DNA of 34,686 bases from Myxococcales bacterium (lineage in GTDB: Bacteria > Myxococcota_A > UBA9042 > JABWCM01), in NCBI GenBank assembly GCA_013360285.1, contig JABWCM010000026.1, forward strand, positions 1 through 34,686, given 5' to 3'. The notes under the pieces are model-generated. The model was not told the DNA's origin. It searched no databases and saw only the letters and a program-made list of their open reading frames with translations. This document shows, one piece after another, positions 15,443-24,582 of the stretch; position 1 is the stretch's first letter, and each line of letters begins with the position of its first letter. A program made the position numbers and the translations under genes.

Positions 15443-18217
15443 ATGGCAAACACAGAAATACATTTGGGTCTTAACACGATCACTACCAATTACACCCAGT
15501 TTGAAAATGACCAGGTTTTGACCGCAGACCAACTCAATAGTGTTGCTCGGTATGCCGATTCGCAAATCCGACTCAATCGTACCCGATTGGTCGGGGTGGG
15601 AATCGTGTGCGGACTTGACGTATCGTTGTCAACGAATGGTCAGGAAGTTCACCTCACCCGCGGTGTAGGGATTACAACCGACGGAGATTTGTTGGGGTTC
15701 GCCCAGGACAAACTTTTTGATCGGTTCCGCGTATACGATGAAACCCGACCGAAGTATGCGCCGTTTTACACAAACAATGGGGAAACCGAGGTATTAAAGC
15801 CCGTCTATGAGCTGATGGAAAAAGGAGCCGCGGTGGATGGTGGTTCACCGTTGACACAGTTTCAGACCGATACGTCCAAACCATTGTTGAGCATGGTTGG
15901 GGTATTGTTGATGGAAGGTTACATCAACGACCCCGATCTCTGCTCCGGTACCGATTGTGACAATCAGGGGCAGCAGGTGATCCAAACCCAAACGTTGGTG
16001 TTGGTGGATGTCGACACGGCGTCGACGTTGTTCAGTACAACGCTTATGACGAAGAATTCCTGGAGCCGCCTCACTCCAATTCAGGTACACCGTGTCGTGG
16101 TGACAAACGCATTAAAGTCTTCCTTCGACCTTCAAAAACTATATACCAACGCCTGCGGCAAGGTTCACGCGGCCATTATGAAGGCATTCAATGGTCTGCG
16201 CGCGGCCATCAACGACGTGTTTCCGGTCATGGACGCAAATTTACAAATCATGGAGACGCGGCTTGCAGCGGTAGCTAACCTTTACGGGGAAGATTACCGT
16301 GGCACTTTGGCAATAGCTCAGTATTATTACGATTTTCTCAACGATGTGGCCACAGCTTACAACGAATTATGGAGACAGTTGTGTGGCGGCTCTGGCATTT
16401 GTATCCCGGAGGTGTCGTGGTTTCCCAAACACCTAGTTTTAGGTCGACTCAACAGCGGAGAACCAACGATTCGTACCGGTTTTTTTCCGTCCATCCAGTC
16501 GTCATGTGGTTGCTGCGATCTGGGTCAAGCGCGACTGTTGTTGGTTCGGCTGCACGAGATGATCGGCACGTTTACGTCACCCACCGCTTTATTGGACCGG
16601 CGCCGACGGGGGGTGCGGATTACACCGTCGTATGATGAAGACCGTCCTTTGGCGGAGCGGGCTATTCCGTATTATTACGAATCGGAAATTCGCCATTATT
16701 GGCGTTTTATGCAACAGCCCCACGAAAATGCCGACCACATTTATTCCTATCATGGGCGAGAATACGGGCCAGAAGAAACCGCAGCCAAAGACCCACTCGA
16801 CTTTCGTATTGCCCAGTATCCGTTTTTTAGGATTGAAGGGCATCTTGGAAGGGATGTAAAGGATGCCTTTGATGAAATTCATACGTTGATTCGCACCAAA
16901 AAGCTGCCTTTTGCGGTACGTGCCATTCTGATTGGCGGCACCGTGGGGGATCTATACGCCAAAGACCGTAATCACGCCGGCGACTTGGCACGGATGTACA
17001 ACATTGAACAGCAAAAAACCCTACACGAGTTGCGCGACGTGCGGGCCTACTGCCTAGATTTAAAAGACAGCATCCGAAAGGAAGTGGGCACCACCGACGT
17101 GGAATTGTCCCCCGTTGGGCTGAATATGATCGATACACAGGTCGAAATCATCACCAACCGCATTGATGAAGTCGAGTTGGAATTGGCTAAACCGCTTTCG
17201 GACAGGTTGTTGTCCCCCAAACCCGCCGTTCGATACGAGGACCACCCGACAGCCTATCAGCGCGCCGACAAAGATATTCGTATCGCGGTTGCCACGGTCA
17301 TGACCGTTGCGGCTCCGGTGATGATAGCCCATTATTCCTCGCCCGCAGATACACAAATAACCCAATCGCGGCTGACCGGACTCCAGTTGATCGAACAAGA
17401 ACTGAGAGACAGCACAAAACACACACTCTCGCGCGAGTTGTATAGCGAATTCGTAAACGAACATGCCGGATTGGAGCATAGCGGTGGGGTCGTGCGCGGC
17501 GGAACGTTTGTGTTGGTGTACGACGCCAAACAAACGGTCGTCGCGGACTTCATGTTACCCTATTTATGTTGTGAGCCCGAGGCAGCCCCCGCCTCTCAAC
17601 CGATTCGAGAACCCAACGAGCCCGAGACCGGTCCGCCGATATGGCGATCTCAGCCTCCGAAACGTTTTCAGAAGTCCCGGCGCCAATACATACGGGAAAC
17701 ATTAGATAACGACTACAAAAAACCACAGGATGAAAAGTTTGGCGAATTGGCGAAAAAAGTTGATGCCGGTATCCTTAACATAAGTCAAGCAACGTTAAAA
17801 ATAGTTGAACAGAATACGATGTCGGCCATGACGGCGTCGAAACGACCGGTAGTGTCGGACGAGAGTGTCTTTCGGGCCAACCTGGTGCGTGAAACGGCGC
17901 AGATCATTGAACTTCAGCTCAAAAAGCTGGACGATCCGTTGTTGCCGAGCACCGACCCACGTCGCGCCGAAATCAAGGAACAACTCGGCAAAGACTTTAG
18001 CAGTTTAGAACAACGTACAGTTGAATTCGCGAAACGCCTTTCTGAACAACCGGATGGTTCCATCACTCAGGCGGAAATGGACGACCACATTCGTTTACTA
18101 AAAGAGTCGATAAAAATTTTGCCATCCGAACGTCGCGAACTTTTCACCACGAACATGAAAAACACGGTGCGGTCCGGCAGGAACACGATGGTCAAAAACA
18201 GCATTGTCAACGGTTAA
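15443..18217 (+). CDS. Large conserved eCIS structural protein, function unknown
   Basis: This 924-aa protein has a compact N-terminal domain (VLTADQLNSVARYADSQIRLNRTRLVGVGIVCGLDVSL, then VHLTRGVGITTDGDLL) of a kind found after Afp12 in several eCIS loci, from memory. The middle has paired cysteines (CSGTDCD near 167, CGGSGIC near 314, SSCGCCD near 353, LCCEPE near 708). The last 190 residues are charged and helical. There is no Afp13-type fibre gene in the locus, so this is the best candidate for a baseplate extension or receptor-binding part, but that is inference. It starts four bases after the Afp12 stop. A MITE begins four bases after its stop. Confidence 0.7.
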   Translation: MANTEIHLGLNTITTNYTQFENDQVLTADQLNSVARYADSQIRLNRTRLVGVGIVCGLDVSLSTNGQEVHLTRGVGITTDGDLLGFAQDKLFDRFRVYDETRPKYAPFYTNNGETEVLKPVYELMEKGAAVDGGSPLTQFQTDTSKPLLSMVGVLLMEGYINDPDLCSGTDCDNQGQQVIQTQTLVLVDVDTASTLFSTTLMTKNSWSRLTPIQVHRVVVTNALKSSFDLQKLYTNACGKVHAAIMKAFNGLRAAINDVFPVMDANLQIMETRLAAVANLYGEDYRGTLAIAQYYYDFLNDVATAYNELWRQLCGGSGICIPEVSWFPKHLVLGRLNSGEPTIRTGFFPSIQSSCGCCDLGQARLLLVRLHEMIGTFTSPTALLDRRRRGVRITPSYDEDRPLAERAIPYYYESEIRHYWRFMQQPHENADHIYSYHGREYGPEETAAKDPLDFRIAQYPFFRIEGHLGRDVKDAFDEIHTLIRTKKLPFAVRAILIGGTVGDLYAKDRNHAGDLARMYNIEQQKTLHELRDVRAYCLDLKDSIRKEVGTTDVELSPVGLNMIDTQVEIITNRIDEVELELAKPLSDRLLSPKPAVRYEDHPTAYQRADKDIRIAVATVMTVAAPVMIAHYSSPADTQITQSRLTGLQLIEQELRDSTKHTLSRELYSEFVNEHAGLEHSGGVVRGGTFVLVYDAKQTVVADFMLPYLCCEPEAAPASQPIREPNEPETGPPIWRSQPPKRFQKSRRQYIRETLDNDYKKPQDEKFGELAKKVDAGILNISQATLKIVEQNTMSAMTASKRPVVSDESVFRANLVRETAQIIELQLKKLDDPLLPSTDPRRAEIKEQLGKDFSSLEQRTVEFAKRLSEQPDGSITQAEMDDHIRLLKESIKILPSERRELFTTNMKNTVRSGRNTMVKNSIVNG

Positions 18218-18220
18218 ATT

Positions 18221-18404
18221 TAAGAAGGTGTTTGGGAAAAAATTACCGGTGAGCGAAACAGTGGCCGTAACGAGTCGGTCGGGCCGACCGAGGCCCACCG
18301 GATGCGTACCCAATGGTACGCGGAGAATGAGCCGACCGAGGCACGACCGACGTAGTAGGCCAATGTTTCGAGTAACCTAATTTTTTACCCAGACGTCCTC
18401 TAAG
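18221..18404. mobile_element. Element A copy 1 (MITE) inside the eCIS operon
   Basis: This is a 184-bp element flanked by TAAG direct repeats (18221-18224 and 18401-18404), with terminal inverted repeats beginning AAGGTGTTTGGGAAAAAATT. It shares the internal layout of the copies at 30122 and 34588. Strong hairpins lie at 18275-18291 (TCGGTCG-GGC-CGACCGA) and 18304-18321 (GCGTACC-CAAT-GGTACGC). It has no coding capacity. It sits between the 924-aa gene and the tape-measure gene, and the TAAG at its right edge is part of the AAGGA ribosome-binding site of the latter. Confidence 0.8.
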
Positions 18405-18413
18405 GATGGTTTC

Positions 18414-19970
18414 GTGAACACCCCAAGCCCCCACCGCGTTCGAACCGTGAGCCTGCACATACACGTCGGACAGGCATCCGAAGCGTTACGGGTTCGCAAA
18501 CATCTGCGCGAAACGTGGGACGGGCTACTCTTGGAACAACTCCAACGAGCCTTCGATAAAATCGATGTTGTCAATCAGGTGATCCGTATCCCTAAACTCG
18601 AAGTTCGATTGCGGGTAATGGGAAACTCCGAGTGGGAAAAAAACTTACCCCGCCTGTTGTACGAAAATCTTACCGAGCAATGGAGCACGGAACAGGCACA
18701 GGGACCGAGCAGCTCGTCGAACACGGCTTACACCGTAATCGTATCCGAAGCCGAAAATCGACATGCTGAGCTGGTTCACTACCTTCGTACGGGATCATTG
18801 CTATGGGTCGCGGAAAGTTTGGCGGGGGTCAAAAACCGCATGGAACTTGTTGCACGAGGAAACGTAATCGATTTGGTTTCCGGCTTGGGTGCGGAAACCG
18901 ACCCGGCATCGGTTCTGTTTCGACTGTTGGATCTGTTGGATGAACCCCACCTGACCGCCTGCATTACATCCATTCTAAAATTATACGGCGAAATGACCCA
19001 ACATAGCGACGTCATCGCGGAGATAAACAACCTTTTTCGCTCTGCCATCGACCTAAATCGTTATCATGGACAACGTTTTACGGCAGAATTTTTAGCGACG
19101 ATGTGGCCACACCGGAACAATCCGAACCTGCTTTTGAGTTGGTTTCAAAGCCATACTTTCCGCGAAGAGCGACACGAACAGATGTGGGCGCAACAATTGT
19201 GGCAAACGCTGACTCCATTAAATCTAACTGAACCGAAACCCCTAGGCCGTTGTCCTGACGCTCCGTTCCGAGACCCGGCGGCGAATACATTGCCCTCATC
19301 CCCCACCACGCAACCGGAACTGTCCGTTGAACCAACGGCACAAAAGTACCTGCCCGTGGCCCCCTCCGGGTTCCACCTCACGATCCCAATCCCCACCTCC
19401 CCTTCGGAACCCGCATTGGATATGCGCACCGCGGCCACCCCCAAAAACGCGCCCCTTCCATTTCTACTTCCGGTGTTCAATGTAGGCGTTGTACTGCTGC
19501 ACCCGTTTCTGCCTCGGTTTTTTCAAACCTGTGGTCTCCATCTGTCCCCCTCCTCGCCCCCACCAGACACAATGGCCCACGCGGCGGCACTTTTGCACTA
19601 CGTTGTCACTGGGGAACCCGAAGTACATGAACTGGACATTGGTTTTATGAAGATACTATTGGGTGTGGATTTGGAAACGTCCATTGCTGTAGCGGGCGGC
19701 TTGGTGACGGAATCTCAGCGTACGGAGGCCGATGGTCTGTTGAGTGCCATCATTGACCATTGGAAAATCCTAAAGAATACGTCCATCCACGGCCTACGGC
19801 GTTCATTTTTACAACGTTCTGGATGGTTGCGTAAACAGGGCGGTTCCACCCGTCTTCATGTTCAATCCGAGTCGTTTGATATGTTGCTCAATTCTCTTCC
19901 CTGGGGACTTTCAATCGTGAAATTGCCATGGATGGCCGCACCGCTTCACGTGGAATGGGCGGCCTCATGA
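18414..19970 (+). CDS. Tape-measure protein (Afp14-like, CIS_TMP)
   Basis: This 518-aa protein has an N-terminal CIS_TMP module (LHIHVGQASEALRVRKHLRETW, IDVVNQVIRIPKLEVRLRVM) and the C-terminal signature (LPFLLPVFNVGVVLLHPFLPRFFQTCGL, AAALLHYVVTGEPEVHE, LPWGLSIVKLPWM). They are joined by a Pro/Ser/Thr-rich linker at about residues 275-360. Afp14 sets tube length. Start is GTG 18414, with AAGGA seven bases upstream; that site overlaps the right junction of the MITE. Its stop overlaps the ATPase start (ATGA). Confidence 0.88.
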   Translation: MNTPSPHRVRTVSLHIHVGQASEALRVRKHLRETWDGLLLEQLQRAFDKIDVVNQVIRIPKLEVRLRVMGNSEWEKNLPRLLYENLTEQWSTEQAQGPSSSSNTAYTVIVSEAENRHAELVHYLRTGSLLWVAESLAGVKNRMELVARGNVIDLVSGLGAETDPASVLFRLLDLLDEPHLTACITSILKLYGEMTQHSDVIAEINNLFRSAIDLNRYHGQRFTAEFLATMWPHRNNPNLLLSWFQSHTFREERHEQMWAQQLWQTLTPLNLTEPKPLGRCPDAPFRDPAANTLPSSPTTQPELSVEPTAQKYLPVAPSGFHLTIPIPTSPSEPALDMRTAATPKNAPLPFLLPVFNVGVVLLHPFLPRFFQTCGLHLSPSSPPPDTMAHAAALLHYVVTGEPEVHELDIGFMKILLGVDLETSIAVAGGLVTESQRTEADGLLSAIIDHWKILKNTSIHGLRRSFLQRSGWLRKQGGSTRLHVQSESFDMLLNSLPWGLSIVKLPWMAAPLHVEWAAS

Positions 19971-21298
19971 TCAACGCCAATGCCCATGATTTGGAAGCGG
20001 AACTGGCGTGGTTTGCCGAGGTTCTAAGGTTGCGGCTATTGTCGGCGTTCGGCGATTCCGAAGAAGAACTTCCAACGCCGCCTGCCCCTCCGGAGCTACA
20101 TCACAGCGCTTATTCGGAATTTGTCACAACGCATGGATTGTCCGCCGTGGAACGTCTGGTGTTGATTTTGGCGCTGGTCCCCCATGTACGACCCAGACTG
20201 CTGGATGTGTTCTGGACAAAGAATGATACCCTTGGACGAGGTTATACCGAGTTTGGGGGAGTCGTGGGCTCAACCCACGGTGGATTTATCCCCACAGGCG
20301 AAACGGCCGTGTTCATCGTCGCGGAAGACGATTTACAAACCCGCTTTCAGGTATCCGAACTGATCTGTGGAAATCATCCCTTTGCACAGTTGGGCGTTGT
20401 ATATCTGGCGCCACCCGCTTCGGGGGAACCTCTGTTGAGCGGTGCGTTGGTGATGGAGCGCGAATATGTGCTGCGATTTACCACCGGGTCACAACCCAGC
20501 CCGCGGTTTTGTGCCGACTTTCCGGCTCGTCGAATCGAGACATCGGTAACCTGGGAGGACTTGGTTTTGCCGTCCGTTGTGTTGGAACAACTCGACGAAA
20601 TCCAACAATGGCTCCGCCATGGAAACACGTTGCTCAATTCGTGGGGAATGGCTGGGAAACTGAAACCCAACTTTACGTCGTTGTTCGTGGGCCCTCCCGG
20701 TACCGGAAAGACTTTGTCGGCGTCATTGTTGGGAAAATATTGTAGCGTCGATGTTTACAAAGTTGACTTAAGCCTGGTGGTATCGAAATACATCGGGGAG
20801 ACGGAAAAAAATCTATCCAAAATCTTTGATTTGGCCGAATCGCGCCGATGGATTTTGTTTTTTGATGAAGCGGACGCTTTGTTTGGGAAACGGACCAAAG
20901 TAGATGATTCCCACGACCGATTTGCCAACCAAGAGGTAAGTTTTTTGTTGCAGCGGATCGAAGAATTTTGTGGTGTTGTGATTTTGGCGTCCAACATGAA
21001 AAACAACATCGATGACGCATTTGTCCGCAGATTTCATTCGATCATCTCCTTTCCCATACCGAGACCCCAGGAACGGCAGCGGATTTGGCAGAAAGCGTTT
21101 TCGGACAAATGTCAGTTGGAAGAAAAAATCGACCTACGAAAATTGGCGGAACGATACGAGGTGTCCGGAGGGACCATCATGAACGTGGTGCGGTATGCGT
21201 CCCTACGAACATTGAGCCGAAACGAAATCATCATTCGTGCCGGCGATATTGAGGAGGGGGTTCGTCGGGAGTTTCTAAAGGAGGGGAGGAGCCTGTAG
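19967..21298 (+). CDS. AAA+ ATPase of the eCIS (Afp15-like)
   Basis: This 443-aa protein has an N-terminal helical domain of about 220 residues and one AAA+ module: Walker A GPPGTGKT near 241-248, Walker B WILFFDEADALFG near 295-307, sensor segment VVILASNMKNN, and an arginine-finger region DAFVRRFHS. Afp15-type ATPases are needed for particle assembly or recycling and are often longer (about 700 aa), so this is a compact version. I use the ATG at 19967, which overlaps the previous stop as ATGA; an in-frame ATG at 19928 would extend 39 bases into the upstream gene. Confidence 0.88.
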   Translation: MINANAHDLEAELAWFAEVLRLRLLSAFGDSEEELPTPPAPPELHHSAYSEFVTTHGLSAVERLVLILALVPHVRPRLLDVFWTKNDTLGRGYTEFGGVVGSTHGGFIPTGETAVFIVAEDDLQTRFQVSELICGNHPFAQLGVVYLAPPASGEPLLSGALVMEREYVLRFTTGSQPSPRFCADFPARRIETSVTWEDLVLPSVVLEQLDEIQQWLRHGNTLLNSWGMAGKLKPNFTSLFVGPPGTGKTLSASLLGKYCSVDVYKVDLSLVVSKYIGETEKNLSKIFDLAESRRWILFFDEADALFGKRTKVDDSHDRFANQEVSFLLQRIEEFCGVVILASNMKNNIDDAFVRRFHSIISFPIPRPQERQRIWQKAFSDKCQLEEKIDLRKLAERYEVSGGTIMNVVRYASLRTLSRNEIIIRAGDIEEGVRREFLKEGRSL

Positions 21299-21305
21299 GC
21301 GTAGT

Positions 21306-24300
21306 ATGGGAACCGAAACACCCCGCTCCAAAACCGTCCAACGAACGGCAGCCGTACCAACACGATTGCCGACACGGACACCTGCGGCTGTGGCTTCTGT
21401 TTCCACAAACACCAAAGTGTCGTCTCCCCACGATGCGGCCGAACGGGAAGCGTCGTTATTGGCTCAGACGATCATGCGGATGGGGACACGGAAATCCGCA
21501 GCGAACAACCCGCGAGTCGGGTCGGTGGGCGTGCTGCGCAAAGGAAGCCAGGGTGAACCGGAAGACCGCAAAGTTTTTCGTAAGGAAGAAGGGGGGGGTG
21601 AAAAACTGAATGCCGCCGCGGCCGACCTGATCCGGGGCGCCGGTTCGGGAACTCCACTTCCTATGGGAGTGAGGCGTGTTATGGAGCCCCGGCTCCGCGC
21701 CAATTTTGGCAATGTCACCATCCATACGAGCGAAACGTCAGCGAAGTTAAACCGGATGTTATCCGCCAAAGCGTTTACGGTGGGACGCCAGATCTTTTTT
21801 GGTGAAGGCAGGTTTCAACCCGATACCGACGAAGGACAAGAACTCATTGCTCACGAGTTGACCCACACGTTACAGGGCGGGGGCGTTGCCGCCGGCGTGG
21901 ATACGGCCGTGGTATTTCGATCTTCTTTGTGGGACGCGGCCTCAAAGGGTGTGGGTCAACTGGTGGATGCGGCGGGAGAGTTATTCAGTTTAGACGCGGT
22001 GCTAAAGTTCATCGGCGAAAAAGCTACGGCGCTTCCGGGTTTTGAGAAATTCAGCCTCGTGATTGGCAAAAATCCCGTCACTGGGACAAAGGTCGAACGA
22101 ACCGGGGTCCAGGTTCTGCAAACCATTGTAACATGGATGCCTTTTGGCGATAAGGTGATCAAGGCACTGGAAAACCACAACATTTTGGCTAGAGCAGGTG
22201 GATGGATTGACGAAAAATTTGCACAGTTTAGCGATTTGGTGGGGGAGATTAAAAATGCTCTCGATGTTTTTATTTCCAATAGAAAGCTGGCGGACGTTAC
22301 AAACCTGGGAGCGGTGTGGGAGGACGCGAAACGAATTTTTAGCGAACCGATTCAGAAGATAAAATCTTTTGTCGGGGGATTGGTCGGGGAGATTCTTGTA
22401 TTTATTAAGAATATCATTCTGATCCCCATCGCGAGACTCGCCGAAGGGACCGACGGTTATGATCTGTTAAAGGCAATTCTCCGAGTCGACCCGATCACCA
22501 ACGAACCTGTCGTACCCAACGCGGAAATGCTGGTTGGCGGGTTTATGAAACTCATCGGGCGCCAAGATGTTTGGGAAAACATCAAGAAGGCCAAGGCGGT
22601 TGAACGGGTTTGGCAGTGGGCACAAAACGCGGTGGGAACTCTAAAAGGATTCGTCGCCCAAATTCCAGGTTTGTTCGTAAACGCATGGAATCTGTTGGAG
22701 ATCGGCGACATTTTTGATCTTCCGACTGCGTTTGATAAGTTAAGATCGGTGTTTGGTGGCTTTATCGGTAACTTTATCACCTGGGGCCGAAACGCGGTCT
22801 GGGCGCTATTGGAAATCCTGTTCGCGGCGTTGGCCCCCGGAGTCCTGCCCTATATCAAAAAGGCAGCCGGAGCGTTCCGAACGATTTTAAACGACCCGAT
22901 GCGGTTTGTGCGAAACCTGATCAATGCTGGAGAGTTGGGCTTCACTCAATTTGCCACCAACATCGGGAAACATCTACAAAATGCGTTGGTCAACTGGCTT
23001 CAAGGAGTGTTGGGGCAGGCGGGCATTTATATACCCAAATCGTTGGATATTTTAGAGATCGCTAAGTTTGTATTGTCGGTGTTGGGGATTTCCTGGGCGT
23101 CGATTCGCCAAAAGTTGGTCAAGGCCACGAACGAAAAGACCGTGAGTTATTTGGAGACGGGGGCGAATGCAGCGTTTCGACTTGTTGTGGCGATGAAAAC
23201 CGGTGGCGTCGCGGCGCTGTGGGAAGAAATGAAGACCATGGTCGGCGATTTGCGGACGATTGTGGTAAACAAGATTAAAGAATTCGTGACGGGGCAGATT
23301 GTGACCACGGCGGTCGAAAAATTGATCAGCAGTTTAGCTGGGCCGGCAGGCGCGATTATTGAGGCGATCAAGACGACATACAAGACGATTACGTTCATCA
23401 TCGACAAAATGAACGAAATCTCCCAGGTGGTCGCAGCGTATATCGATTCAATTGCCGCCATTGCCGCGGGCGCTATCGGTGCGGCTGCGAACAAAGTGGA
23501 AACTACGTTGGCCAACATGTTGACATTGGCCATTGGCTTTTTGGCGAAACTCCTTGGATTGAACAAATTGGGGGATAAAATCAATGAGGTTCTGAATCGA
23601 TACATCAGAGAACCCGTTTCCAAAGCGTTGGACAAGATCATTCTTTGGATTGTGAACGGCGTGAAGAAGTTGGCGGGGCAAGTGGGTAGTGCGGTCAGGA
23701 GTGTAATTGCATGGTGGAAAATTCGAAAACCGATTCGCACCGAAGATGAGTCGCATGAGCTTTACTTTCAAGGAGAGGGGGCATCGGCGCAACTATGGAT
23801 GAATAGTTACCCTATGACGTTAGATAAATTCCTGGCAACTAAACAAGGGGAAGCGAAAAATGACGAAGGGAAGTTGCTCCAACAAATTCAGACCAAATAC
23901 AACCACGTTCAGAAGGAGCAACAAGCACAGGGGGACAGAGACACGAGCGACAGGCAACACAAAAAGATCGAAGCATTGATGAACGCAATCGGGGTCTTGA
24001 TAGTTGACTACTTATCCAAAAATTCCGACAAATGGGGTACCGAAAGTAAACCTGCGCCCATAGAGTACCCGAAGCGTGCCGCATCTGCTTATCCGGTGTT
24101 TTATCTGAACAAAAAACCAGGACAGCCGAAAGAGGGACAGGGTCTATTAGAACCTAATGAAGAAAGAATCAGGTTCTCCCCACTGAAAAGCACGGTTACT
24201 CCCGATGGTAAGAAAACGTTGGGACTCGGTCCCGGTAGCCAAGTGAAGGTAGGAATGGCGTTCCAGTTTCAGGGAAAAGGTTCCCGTGGCAATAAAGTTA

Positions 24301-24566
24301 AAGAATTCAAGGATACTACGAAAGAATTTGGCTTCATCCCAAGTGCCGCTGGCCTGGACGTGGACCACGTGGTCGAATTGCAAATTGGCGGAGAGGATGA
24401 ATTCACTAACTTATGGCCGCTGCCGCTCGGTGAGAACCGTTCCAGCGGTGCCACAATCAAAGCGGCAAAAGTTCTGATACCGGGAAGAAACGATCCAATG
24501 TTGCTATCTGACTTTTTGGTGAAGAACAAAACTTGGTTCTTTATCAAAAGCACCCGCCAACATTAA
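21306..24566 (+). CDS. DUF4157 eCIS effector with C-terminal HNH-like nuclease domain
   Basis: This 1086-aa protein has a disordered start and then the eCIS-core DUF4157 domain at about 117-190 (LPMGVRRVMEPRLRANFG, GRQIFFGEGRFQPDTDEGQE) with an intact zinc-protease-like motif His183-Glu-Leu-Thr-His187. Residues about 200-800 are a long series of amphipathic helices. The last 80 residues contain DVDHVVELQIGGEDEFTNLW starting at Asp1018 and then GENRSSG, the spacing of HNH/ENDO-VII-like (beta-beta-alpha-metal) toxins, with candidate catalytic Asp1020-His1021 and Asn1035 or Asn1044. DUF4157 proteins are known eCIS cargos, so this is a likely DNA-damaging payload. No immunity gene is adjacent. 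The nuclease call is by motif only. Confidence 0.78.
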   Translation: MGTETPRSKTVQRTAAVPTRLPTRTPAAVASVSTNTKVSSPHDAAEREASLLAQTIMRMGTRKSAANNPRVGSVGVLRKGSQGEPEDRKVFRKEEGGGEKLNAAAADLIRGAGSGTPLPMGVRRVMEPRLRANFGNVTIHTSETSAKLNRMLSAKAFTVGRQIFFGEGRFQPDTDEGQELIAHELTHTLQGGGVAAGVDTAVVFRSSLWDAASKGVGQLVDAAGELFSLDAVLKFIGEKATALPGFEKFSLVIGKNPVTGTKVERTGVQVLQTIVTWMPFGDKVIKALENHNILARAGGWIDEKFAQFSDLVGEIKNALDVFISNRKLADVTNLGAVWEDAKRIFSEPIQKIKSFVGGLVGEILVFIKNIILIPIARLAEGTDGYDLLKAILRVDPITNEPVVPNAEMLVGGFMKLIGRQDVWENIKKAKAVERVWQWAQNAVGTLKGFVAQIPGLFVNAWNLLEIGDIFDLPTAFDKLRSVFGGFIGNFITWGRNAVWALLEILFAALAPGVLPYIKKAAGAFRTILNDPMRFVRNLINAGELGFTQFATNIGKHLQNALVNWLQGVLGQAGIYIPKSLDILEIAKFVLSVLGISWASIRQKLVKATNEKTVSYLETGANAAFRLVVAMKTGGVAALWEEMKTMVGDLRTIVVNKIKEFVTGQIVTTAVEKLISSLAGPAGAIIEAIKTTYKTITFIIDKMNEISQVVAAYIDSIAAIAAGAIGAAANKVETTLANMLTLAIGFLAKLLGLNKLGDKINEVLNRYIREPVSKALDKIILWIVNGVKKLAGQVGSAVRSVIAWWKIRKPIRTEDESHELYFQGEGASAQLWMNSYPMTLDKFLATKQGEAKNDEGKLLQQIQTKYNHVQKEQQAQGDRDTSDRQHKKIEALMNAIGVLIVDYLSKNSDKWGTESKPAPIEYPKRAASAYPVFYLNKKPGQPKEGQGLLEPNEERIRFSPLKSTVTPDGKKTLGLGPGSQVKVGMAFQFQGKGSRGNKVKEFKDTTKEFGFIPSAAGLDVDHVVELQIGGEDEFTNLWPLPLGENRSSGATIKAAKVLIPGRNDPMLLSDFLVKNKTWFFIKSTRQH

Positions 24567-24582
24567 CACGTGAGTCACACAT

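Noticed and set aside
24567-24582. Terminator between the effector gene and the convergent activator
   Set aside because: The 16-bp gap holds no hairpin or T run; the transcripts probably overlap.
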